Shown in pieces: positions 15,519-22,202 of a DNA stretch of 33,043 nucleotides. Source of the DNA: Candidatus Saganbacteria bacterium (lineage in GTDB: Bacteria; Margulisbacteria; WOR-1; O2-12-FULL-45-9); the NCBI GenBank assembly GCA_016219705.1, contig JACRKQ010000091.1, positions 1 to 33,043 of the forward strand, written 5' to 3'. Under the pieces are notes generated by a model that was not told the origin of the DNA, did no database searches, and saw only the letters and a program-made list of their open reading frames with translations. How positions within the stretch are numbered: position 1 is the stretch's first letter; each line of letters opens with the position of its first letter. A program made the position numbers and the translations under genes.

Positions 15519-16432
15519 GAAAATCTTTCTCCAGTTTTGGCGTTTTCTCGCCTCACAAAATCAGCTCCGGATAAAAGATATCTTTTTCCGGCTAAGACGA
15601 CTTTCAAAAGCAGCGCTCCGTCGGCAGTTTTAACAACCGGGCCTTCCGCCGTTATTTTAATTATTGCGCCCGGCGCATCATGAGAATTGTCCGGCCAGGC
15701 GGCGACCTGGTAAACGCCCAGCAATTCGCCGCGAAAAATCGTGTAGGCTGGAGAATGGGGATTCAACGCCCGGACTAAATCAATAATTTTTTGCGTCGGC
15801 CCCGGCCAGCGGATAAAAAGATCTTCCGGTTTCATTTTTGGGGATTTGGGATATTCGCCGGCTGGCTGCGGCCGGCCTTGAGGCGACTCTCCCGTCGCCG
15901 CCATCTGTTTTAATAAGGGCTCAAGTAATGGCCAGGCGGCGAGTTTTTGTTTATGGATTACGGTTCCAGCCGTATCTTCCGCCAGGATGGGAACTTCGAC
16001 TTGGGCGATCACATCGCCGGCGTCAAAACTATCCGTTAAAAAATGGAAAGTCAGCCCGGTTTTTTTCTCGCCGTTGGCAATCGGCCAGAAATAAGGGTGA
16101 TAGCCGCGATAATATGGCAAAAGAGACGGATGAAGGTTGAGCGCCGCAATTTTTGCTAATGAATAAAAGGCGCGGGGCAATTTTTGATCAAATGTCGCCA
16201 CTAAGATAACGTCCGGCTCAAGCTGTTTAATTGGCGCGAGCTCGGCGCTGTCAGCCAGACTTTCCACTTCCCAAAAAGGGATCTGCCGGCTATGGGCCAG
16301 GCCCTTCATATCCTGGATATCAAAATTGTTGGACCGGTTAAAGACCAGGCCGCATACCTGGTAAGGGGAATTTAAAAATTTTAACAATAATTCCGTGGCA
16401 AATTCACTGACGCCAAATAACAGGACCTTCAT
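15515..16432 (-). CDS. Formyltransferase, Fmt-like (tRNA or sugar-nucleotide substrate)
   Basis: 305 residues. The formyltransferase core has catalytic Asn99 and His101 in NLHPSLLPYYRG and Asp140 in FDAGD, all typical of 10-formyl-THF-dependent enzymes. The C-terminal part (LVRALNPHSPAYT, TADGALLLKVVLAGKRYLLSGADF) resembles the C-terminal domain of methionyl-tRNA formyltransferase. The active-site neighbourhood YHPYFWPIANGEKKTGLTFH, however, looks more like sugar N-formyltransferases, which often have H-P-x-F-W. The neighbours split the same way: tyrS upstream, deoxysugar genes downstream. It could be the genome's only Fmt or a sugar-modifying relative. It shares one base with tyrS (TAATG) and overlaps the reductase by 4 nt. 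Confidence 0.82.
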   Translation of the reverse strand: MKVLLFGVSEFATELLLKFLNSPYQVCGLVFNRSNNFDIQDMKGLAHSRQIPFWEVESLADSAELAPIKQLEPDVILVATFDQKLPRAFYSLAKIAALNLHPSLLPYYRGYHPYFWPIANGEKKTGLTFHFLTDSFDAGDVIAQVEVPILAEDTAGTVIHKQKLAAWPLLEPLLKQMAATGESPQGRPQPAGEYPKSPKMKPEDLFIRWPGPTQKIIDLVRALNPHSPAYTIFRGELLGVYQVAAWPDNSHDAPGAIIKITAEGPVVKTADGALLLKVVLAGKRYLLSGADFVRRENAKTGERFS

Positions 16433-17601
16433 TATTTCTTTTTTACCCTAAGAAAAAAACGCTTTCCTTTTTGCAGTAAACGTTCTGTTGTCACATCAAT
16501 TTCCTGATTTTCAGCAACAATCACCTGGTCGTCAATTTTAAACCCTCTCTGCTGGATAATTCGCCGCGCTTCAGCTCCCGACGCCGCCAGGCCGCTTTGT
16601 TTTAACAGTTCAACTGCCCGAAGCTGGCCGGTTGATAAATATTTTAATTCAATGTCAAATGGCCTTTGCCCCTGGCTGAAAACAGCCGCAAAATCATCCG
16701 CCGCTTTGCGCGCGAACTCTTCACCATAAAATCTTGCCGTCAATATTTTAGCCAATTGGCTTTTGGCCTCTTTGGGATGGAGAAGTTTGATCGTCTCTAA
16801 TTCTTTATCTGTTAATAACTCATAATAGCGCAGCATTAACTCATCAGAAATAGACATCACTTTACCAAAAATTTGCCCTGCCCCTTCCGTAATACCGATG
16901 TAATTGCCCAACGATTTACTCATTTTTTGCACGCCATCGGTCCCCTCAAGGAGAGACAGGGTCAAGATAACCTGCGGCTCAACTTTAAATTCTCTCTGCA
17001 GTTCTCGTCCGACCAGCATATTGAATTTCTGGTCCGTTCCGCCGACCTCGATGTCGGATTTTAGATAGACCGAATCATACCCCTGGAACAACGGATATAA
17101 AAATTCGTGGATGGAAATCGGCCGGCCTTCTTTATAGCGTTTAGAGAAGTCGTCGCGCTCCAGCATCCTAGCCACCGTCTGCTTGGCCGCCAGATTGACA
17201 ACCTCTTCAATTTTTAATTTCGACAGCCAGTCGCTATTAAAGACGATTTCCGTCCTGGATTTATCAAGGATCTTAAATGCCTGCTGCTGATAAGTCCGGG
17301 CATTGCTCTTGATCTCCTCCCGACTCAAGGGTTTGCGGGTCTCTGATTTTCCCGTCGGGTCGCCGATCAGCGCCGTAAAATCACCAATAATAAAAATCAC
17401 TTCGTGGCCAAGGTCCTGGAACTGCCGCAGCTTATTTAAAATTACCGTGTGGCCCAGGTGAATATCCGGCGCGGAAGGATCCGCCCCAAATTTTACGCGC
17501 AGCGGGCGCCCTTTTGCCAATTTGGCCGCTAATTCTTTCTCCGGGAGCAACTCCACGATCCCGCGCTTGATAATTTTTAATTGTTCATCAATATTTTTCA
17601 T
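16432..17601 (-). CDS. tyrS: Tyrosyl-tRNA synthetase
   Basis: 389 residues, class I synthetase that charges tRNA-Tyr. The HIGH motif appears as HLGH (residues 48-51) after FGADPSAPDI, and KMSKS lies at 226-230. GGTDQKFN and DFTALIGDPTGKSETR are typical of the TyrZ-like bacterial TyrRS subgroup. The C-terminal S4-type RNA-binding domain is visible (RAVELLKQSGLAASGAEARRIIQQRGFKID). It overlaps aroB by 4 nt and the formyltransferase by 1 nt, so it is embedded in the long operon. I see no T-box-like leader, and there would be no room for one. Confidence 0.96.
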   Translation of the reverse strand: MKNIDEQLKIIKRGIVELLPEKELAAKLAKGRPLRVKFGADPSAPDIHLGHTVILNKLRQFQDLGHEVIFIIGDFTALIGDPTGKSETRKPLSREEIKSNARTYQQQAFKILDKSRTEIVFNSDWLSKLKIEEVVNLAAKQTVARMLERDDFSKRYKEGRPISIHEFLYPLFQGYDSVYLKSDIEVGGTDQKFNMLVGRELQREFKVEPQVILTLSLLEGTDGVQKMSKSLGNYIGITEGAGQIFGKVMSISDELMLRYYELLTDKELETIKLLHPKEAKSQLAKILTARFYGEEFARKAADDFAAVFSQGQRPFDIELKYLSTGQLRAVELLKQSGLAASGAEARRIIQQRGFKIDDQVIVAENQEIDVTTERLLQKGKRFFLRVKKK

Positions 17602-18710
17602 TGGCAGCCCATCTCCTGCAGGACGCGGCTGATTGTTTTTGCCGGGATATCATCGACAATGCGGATATTGCCGATGGCCTCCGGCAGCGCCAGCCGTAAT
17701 TTTCCGCCTTTAACTTTCTTATCAATTCCCATGGCGCTAATCACTTTGTCAATATTGATGCCTTCCAGCTTGACCGGCAATTCCAATCTTGTCAGCAGAG
17801 AACGGATGCGTTCAACTACGGGCGCTGCCAATAAATTTATCTCCTGGGCAATTTTAGCCGTTGCCACCATGCCGATAGCCACAGCTTCGCCATGGTTATA
17901 AGCCTTATAATGGGTTAATGATTCGAGGGCGTGGCCGATAGTATGGCCAAAATTCAAGATCATCCGCCGGCCCGTCTCCATTTCATCATGCGAGACTACC
18001 GTCGCCTTGATCTTTGCCGACTCGGCCACTATTGTCTGCCAGACTTTAAGCGCGGCGCGCAAAGTATCGGGCGACTCAAAAGCCTTGGTATTAAGATGAT
18101 GGGCATTGGTTTCTAAAAATTGGAAAAAATCGGCGTCTTCAATTATCCCGTACTTGACGACTTCGGCCAGGCCAGTGCGCAGCTCACGCGCCGGCAGGGA
18201 GCTTAAGCACTGGAGATCAGAATAAACCAGCTTCGGTTGGTAAAAAGCCCCAATTAAATTTTTGCCATTAGGATGATTGACGCCGGTTTTCCCGCCAATG
18301 GCTGCGTCGACCTGCGCCAGCAAAGTTGTCGGAACCTGGATATAGTTGATGCCGCGCATGTAGGTCGCCGCCACAAAACCGGCCAAATCGCCGATCACCC
18401 CGCCGCCCAAGGCCAGGATCAATGAATCGCGATGCGCCGCATGGTCCACCAGCTCATCATAAAGTTTAGCGGCGATTTTTAAATTTTTCTGCCGTTCGCC
18501 GCGGGGGATCTCCAGCGTTTGGCAGGAAAAAGAGATCAGTCCCTGCCGCAGTTTATCGCCGAATAATTCATTGACCAGCTGATCGGTGATAATGAAGATC
18601 TCGCTCCCCCAGCCTGCTTCTTTGATTATTTTTCCTAAATTAGAAAGGATATCCGTTCCAACTACAATTTCATAGCTCCGTTCTTTTAATTCGACTTTGA
18701 TTTTAGCCAT
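17598..18710 (-). CDS. aroB: 3-dehydroquinate synthase
   Basis: 370 residues, full length. AroB converts DAHP to 3-dehydroquinate, the second shikimate step, using NAD and a divalent metal. Seen are the NAD loop LALGGGVIGDLAGFVA, VPTTLLAQVDAAIGGKTGVNH with the active-site Lys, and metal ligands in AEVVKYGII, FGHTIGHALE and NHGEAVAIGM. The ATG at 18710 lies 25 nt inside the end of aroK but has a strong GAGGAG ribosome-binding motif with about 8 nt spacing, which supports this start and suggests translational coupling. The same overlap with tyrS follows at the 3' end (4 nt). Confidence 0.97.
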   Translation of the reverse strand: MAKIKVELKERSYEIVVGTDILSNLGKIIKEAGWGSEIFIITDQLVNELFGDKLRQGLISFSCQTLEIPRGERQKNLKIAAKLYDELVDHAAHRDSLILALGGGVIGDLAGFVAATYMRGINYIQVPTTLLAQVDAAIGGKTGVNHPNGKNLIGAFYQPKLVYSDLQCLSSLPARELRTGLAEVVKYGIIEDADFFQFLETNAHHLNTKAFESPDTLRAALKVWQTIVAESAKIKATVVSHDEMETGRRMILNFGHTIGHALESLTHYKAYNHGEAVAIGMVATAKIAQEINLLAAPVVERIRSLLTRLELPVKLEGINIDKVISAMGIDKKVKGGKLRLALPEAIGNIRIVDDIPAKTISRVLQEMGCQ

Positions 18711-19198
18711 GCTTTTATCTCCTCGCTGACTTTTTTCACTGATAATTTACCGGTATTAATTTTATAATCGGCTGCTTGTTCATAAATCGGCCGGCGCTCC
18801 CGCAAAATTCTTTCAATTTCAACTCTTGGTTCCGGCACACGCAGTAATGGCCGCTGGGTCTCATGTTTTATCCGCTGAAAAATCACTTCCGGCTCGGCCC
18901 AAAGCAAAATCAGCGGGCCGGACTGTTTCAGCCAGCGGACATTATCTTCACGCAATACCATGCCGCCGCCGGTAGCGATGACAAACCCGTCATAATCAGG
19001 CAAAGTTTTGGCGACTTCCGTCTCCAGATCGCGGAAATACGCTGCGCCGCGCTGCGCGAAAATTTCGCTGATCGGCTGCCGGGCGGTCTTTTCCACCAGC
19101 GCGTCCGTGTCCAGATAATTATAACCCAAATCCGCCGCTAATTTGCGGCCCACGACAGTTTTTCCCGCCCCCATAAATCCGATTAAAATAATGTTCAT
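18686..19198 (-). CDS. aroK: Shikimate kinase
   Basis: 170 residues. This P-loop kinase phosphorylates shikimate at O3 with ATP. The Walker A motif is IGFMGAGKT near the N-terminus. LDTD supplies the shikimate-binding Asp, ATGGGMVLR is the central Gly-rich motif, and RPLLR lies in the lid. The length is standard for AroK/AroL; AroK is the usual name for the constitutive single copy. Its last 25 nt overlap the start of aroB, a common arrangement. The gene begins 7 nt downstream of the tRNA-Arg 3' end, so tRNA processing may shape the 5' end of its mRNA. Confidence 0.95.
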   Translation of the reverse strand: MNIILIGFMGAGKTVVGRKLAADLGYNYLDTDALVEKTARQPISEIFAQRGAAYFRDLETEVAKTLPDYDGFVIATGGGMVLREDNVRWLKQSGPLILLWAEPEVIFQRIKHETQRPLLRVPEPRVEIERILRERRPIYEQAADYKINTGKLSVKKVSEEIKAWLKSKSN

Positions 19199-19205
19199 TT
19201 ATAAA

Positions 19206-19279
19206 TGCCCCTGAGACGATTTGAACGTCCGACCTAGTGTTTAGGAAACACTTGCTCTATCCAACTGAGCTACAGGGGC
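19206..19279 (-). tRNA. tRNA-Arg, anticodon CCT
   Basis: A full cloverleaf can be folded on the minus strand. The acceptor is GCCCCTG with CAGGGGC, the D-stem GCTC/GAGC, and the anticodon stem AGTGT/ACACT with loop TTCCTAA. The T-arm is GGACG with loop TTCAAAT. The discriminator is A. The anticodon CCT reads AGG (Arg). CCA is not encoded, so the tail must be added. The gene is co-directional with panB (40 nt upstream) and aroK (7 nt downstream). I found no good promoter in the gap, so it may be processed from the operon transcript. Confidence 0.96.
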
Positions 19280-19318
19280 ATAAACCTCCAGCAAACAACT
19301 TTTATTCAATAATCCTAA

Positions 19319-20077
19319 TTAAATTAGTTTTGTCTCTTTCACAAAATCTGCAACCGTTTCTTTTGCAATTTTACGCAAATTGACTTTTGGCTTCACAAAG
19401 CTCGGCGGATTTTCGTACAGCCCCAACAAATCATTGGTCACCAAAACTTGCCCATCCGTTTTTCCGCCCGCTCCAATGCCAATTGTTGGAATCTTAAGGA
19501 TTTTAGTAATTTTAGCCGCTAACTTCTCCGGAACTAATTCTAAAACGACGGCAAAACAGCCGGCCTTTTCTAAAGCTTGAGCTTCTTTTAATATTTTTCT
19601 CTCGTCCCTCGTCCCTCGCCCCTGGACTTTATATCCCAGCAAATTAACAGATTGCGGCGTAAAACCAAGATGCCCTAAAACCGGGATGCCCGCTTTAATT
19701 ATTTTTTTGACCGCGGAAATATAACCGGCGCCTTCAATCTTGACCGCTTCAGCTCCCGCTTTAACCAATTTAACGGCATTGGCCGCCGCTTTGTCATCAT
19801 TTTCTTGATAAGAACCAAAAGGCATGTCGGCCACGACCAAAGAATTTTTGACCGCCCGGGCCACCGCTCTGGTATGGACCAGCATCTCTTCCATCGTCAC
19901 CGGCAGGGTATTTTTATAACCCAGCGCCACATTGCCCAGGGAATCGCCGACGAGAATAATATCAAGGCCGGCTTCATCAAGGATTCTGGCAAAAGGAAAA
20001 TCATAAGCGGTCAGCATGACGATTTTTTGATCTTGAAGTTTTAATTTCCTAAGCCGGTTGACGGTCACTTTTTCCAT
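19319..20077 (-). CDS. panB: 3-methyl-2-oxobutanoate hydroxymethyltransferase
   Basis: 252 residues. PanB makes ketopantoate from ketoisovalerate and methylene-THF, the first committed step to pantothenate and CoA. Seen are VMLTAYDFPFA, the Mg ligand Asp45 in LVGDSLGN, Asp84 in ADMPFGSY, Glu114 in VKIEGAG, catalytic Glu179 in VLELVP, and IGIGAGGKTDGQVLV. The loop after GYKVQGR contains the unusual residues GTRDER, encoded by a 7-bp tandem repeat. The start overlaps the end of cdaA by 13 nt. No panC, panD or panE is in the window. Confidence 0.96.
   Translation of the reverse strand: MEKVTVNRLRKLKLQDQKIVMLTAYDFPFARILDEAGLDIILVGDSLGNVALGYKNTLPVTMEEMLVHTRAVARAVKNSLVVADMPFGSYQENDDKAAANAVKLVKAGAEAVKIEGAGYISAVKKIIKAGIPVLGHLGFTPQSVNLLGYKVQGRGTRDERKILKEAQALEKAGCFAVVLELVPEKLAAKITKILKIPTIGIGAGGKTDGQVLVTNDLLGLYENPPSFVKPKVNLRKIAKETVADFVKETKLI
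19597..19624 (-). repeat. Heptamer tandem repeat inside panB
   Basis: On the plus strand TTCTCTC, GTCCCTC, GTCCCTC and GCCCCTG follow at a strict 7-bp period, with two identical central units. The array encodes the Gly-Arg-Gly-Thr-Arg-Asp-Glu-Arg loop at PanB residues ~152-159. Confidence 0.7.
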
Positions 20078-20877
20078 GGCGTAAAAGTATTTAAGACCGA
20101 CGTTTCGGCTTTAACTTTCTCCACCTTATAAAGCGAGAAAAGTTTCTCTTCCAGCTGATCTCGGGTCAAATAGCGGGAGAGGAAACCGTTTTCCGCCAGA
20201 GAAATAATTCCCGTTTTTTCAGAGACAATAATCACCAGCGCGTCGGAAAGTTCGCTGATCCCCACCCCCGCCCGGTGCCGCGTCCCCAAACGTTTATCAA
20301 GCAGGCGGCTTTCTGACAGCGGCAGCAAACAGCTGGCCGCCACAATGCGGTCCCCTTGAATTACTACCGCCCCATCATGCAGGGGTGATTGCGGATTAAA
20401 GATGGAAAATAAAAGCTCCGTCGAGAGGATAGCGTCAAGCCTGACGCCTGATTCCAGATATTCAGTCAGACCGGAAACCCGCTCCAGGACTAATAACGCC
20501 CCGACTTTATCTTCAGCCATCTGTTCCACCGCCCGAACAATGCTGCGGACATAAAAACTGCCGTAGGAAGTTGGCGCAAAACCCAGCGTCCCCAGGAGAC
20601 GACCGCGGCCAAAACGCTCAAGCGTGCGGCGCAATTCCGGCTGGAACAAGACCACCAGCATGACCGCCACCAGCGCAATGAACTTATCAAACAGCCAATT
20701 TATTGTGTAGAGCCCTAAAAATTTGCCGACTAAATAAATCAACAGGACAATAAATAAACCACGTATCAAAGGCACGGCCCGCGTCCCCTTAAGCCAGATC
20801 AGGATGTAGTAGATCATCACAGCCACAATACCGATATCAACAAGATCCAGCCAGCGCAGTTCAAACGGCAAAATCAT
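20065..20877 (-). CDS. cdaA: Diadenylate cyclase (CdaA type)
   Basis: 270 residues. Three N-terminal hydrophobic segments (about residues 13-30, 38-55 and 64-79) precede the DisA_N/DAC domain. The catalytic motifs are LHDGAVV (DGA at 168-170) and GTRHRAGVGISE (RHR at 200-202). The enzyme makes cyclic di-AMP from two ATP at the membrane; c-di-AMP commonly governs potassium and osmolyte uptake and wall homeostasis. In Firmicutes cdaA is followed by cdaR and glmM. Here the partners are lysA upstream (4-nt overlap) and panB downstream (13-nt overlap), and no YbbR-domain gene is in view. The membrane-domain architecture identifies CdaA rather than DisA or CdaS. Confidence 0.95.
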   Translation of the reverse strand: MILPFELRWLDLVDIGIVAVMIYYILIWLKGTRAVPLIRGLFIVLLIYLVGKFLGLYTINWLFDKFIALVAVMLVVLFQPELRRTLERFGRGRLLGTLGFAPTSYGSFYVRSIVRAVEQMAEDKVGALLVLERVSGLTEYLESGVRLDAILSTELLFSIFNPQSPLHDGAVVIQGDRIVAASCLLPLSESRLLDKRLGTRHRAGVGISELSDALVIIVSEKTGIISLAENGFLSRYLTRDQLEEKLFSLYKVEKVKAETSVLNTFTPWKK

Positions 20878-22136
20878 AAAATCACGTCGTTAGCCACCAG
20901 ATCATCGTAGCTCTCCCTTTTCACAATTAATGTCGCCTGTCCGTCGTTAACCAGAACCATGGCGGGACGCGGGACCCGATTATAATTCGACGCCATACTG
21001 TAATTATACGCTCCCGTGCAAAATACGGCTAGAACATCAGCAACAGCGATTTCGGGGAGTTTGATATCACGGATTAAAATATCGCCCGATTCACAGAACC
21101 GACCGCCCACCGTCACTTTTTCCGTCGGCAAATCGTTGGCTTTATTAGCCAGCTTCGCGTCATAGCGCGCCTGATAAAGGATCGGCCGCGGATTATCCGC
21201 CAGGCCGCCGTCCACTAGGATATATTTACGCACGTCGGGAATTGCCTTGATCCCGCCGACGGTATAAAGCGTTATGCCGGCCGTCCCCACGATTGACCGA
21301 CCAGGCTCAATCACCAGTTTGGCGTTAGTTTTGTCTTTGAGCACCGCGGCAATTTTGGCGGCATAATTTTCAATCGTGGGCGGCTCATCGGAACTCAAAT
21401 AAGCAATTCCCACTCCGCCGCCAATATTGAGCTCGGCTGTCCCGTATCGTTTTGTCAAATCCAACAGCAATTTTGTTTCAGCGACAAAAGGCTCCGCAGC
21501 AAAAATCTGTGAACCAATGTGGGCATGAAAACCGGCTAAGGTCAGCAGCTTTTTGCTGCGAATAAGATTGACCGCTTCTTCAATTTCATCTTGCGGCACT
21601 CCGAATTTAGAATCTATCGTCCCTGTTTTAATATATTCGTGCGTGTGGGCGTCGATCCCCGGATTGACGCGGAGCATAATAGCAGCCCGCTGACTCATCA
21701 TATTTGTAATCTCATCCAGGCTGATGATTTCCTGGACAGTATCGACCATAAAGCGGCCAAGGCTGGCCTCCAGCGCCATTTTGAGTTCCGCGCGCGTTTT
21801 CGTATTGCCGTGAAAATTCAACTTCTTGGGATCCACGCCTGATTTTAAAGCGGTATAGATTTCCCCGCCGGAGGAGACATCAAAACCCAGCCCTTCTGAC
21901 GCCACAACTTTAAGAATTCCTGCCGTACAGAGGGACTTGCAAGCAAAGACCACGGCGGTGTTGGGATAATATTTTCGGAAGGCCTGCAAATACTGGCGGC
22001 AGCGGTTACGGATGGTTGCTTCATCCATCACATAGAGCGGCGTGCCGAATTCTTTGGCCAGATCAACGGTGTCACAGCCGCCGATTTCCAGATGATTTAA
22101 TTTATTAATTTTCGCAGTGTCGGGCAGGTTTCTCAT
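20874..22136 (-). CDS. lysA: Diaminopimelate decarboxylase
   Basis: 420 residues. This fold-III PLP enzyme decarboxylates meso-DAP to L-lysine. The PLP lysine is Lys67 in VVFACKSL. GFHAHIGSQI, ELNIGGGVGIAY, VIEPGRSIVG, GGRFCESGDIL and YNYSMASNYNRVPRPA are characteristic. The ATG at 22136 has no clear SD inside the predicted transcript: a -10 box ends 13 nt upstream, so the leader would be only about 6 nt. It heads the long minus-strand gene series and is divergent from the glucan phosphorylase gene, with which it shares an overlapping -35 element. Confidence 0.96.
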   Translation of the reverse strand: MRNLPDTAKINKLNHLEIGGCDTVDLAKEFGTPLYVMDEATIRNRCRQYLQAFRKYYPNTAVVFACKSLCTAGILKVVASEGLGFDVSSGGEIYTALKSGVDPKKLNFHGNTKTRAELKMALEASLGRFMVDTVQEIISLDEITNMMSQRAAIMLRVNPGIDAHTHEYIKTGTIDSKFGVPQDEIEEAVNLIRSKKLLTLAGFHAHIGSQIFAAEPFVAETKLLLDLTKRYGTAELNIGGGVGIAYLSSDEPPTIENYAAKIAAVLKDKTNAKLVIEPGRSIVGTAGITLYTVGGIKAIPDVRKYILVDGGLADNPRPILYQARYDAKLANKANDLPTEKVTVGGRFCESGDILIRDIKLPEIAVADVLAVFCTGAYNYSMASNYNRVPRPAMVLVNDGQATLIVKRESYDDLVANDVIL

Positions 22137-22149
22137 GATTTATTTCCTG

Positions 22150-22179
22150 ATTATAACACAACAATTTCCCCCTTCACAA
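22150..22179 (-). promoter_or_regulatory. Promoter of lysA
   Basis: On the minus strand TTGTGA (22179-22174), an 18-nt spacer and a perfect TATAAT (22155-22150). The -35 hexamer overlaps five of six bases with the -35 element of the divergent phosphorylase promoter. Confidence 0.55.
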
Positions 22180-22201
22180 ACCTTATTTAATATTCTAAAA
22201 T
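22173..22201 (+). promoter_or_regulatory. Promoter of the alpha-glucan phosphorylase gene
   Basis: TTCACA (22173-22178), a 17-nt spacer and TAAAAT (22196-22201). The ATG at 22203 is only 1 nt past the box. The in-frame GTG at 22209 is 7 nt past it and would fit a leaderless start. Confidence 0.55.
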
Positions 22202-22202
22202 A

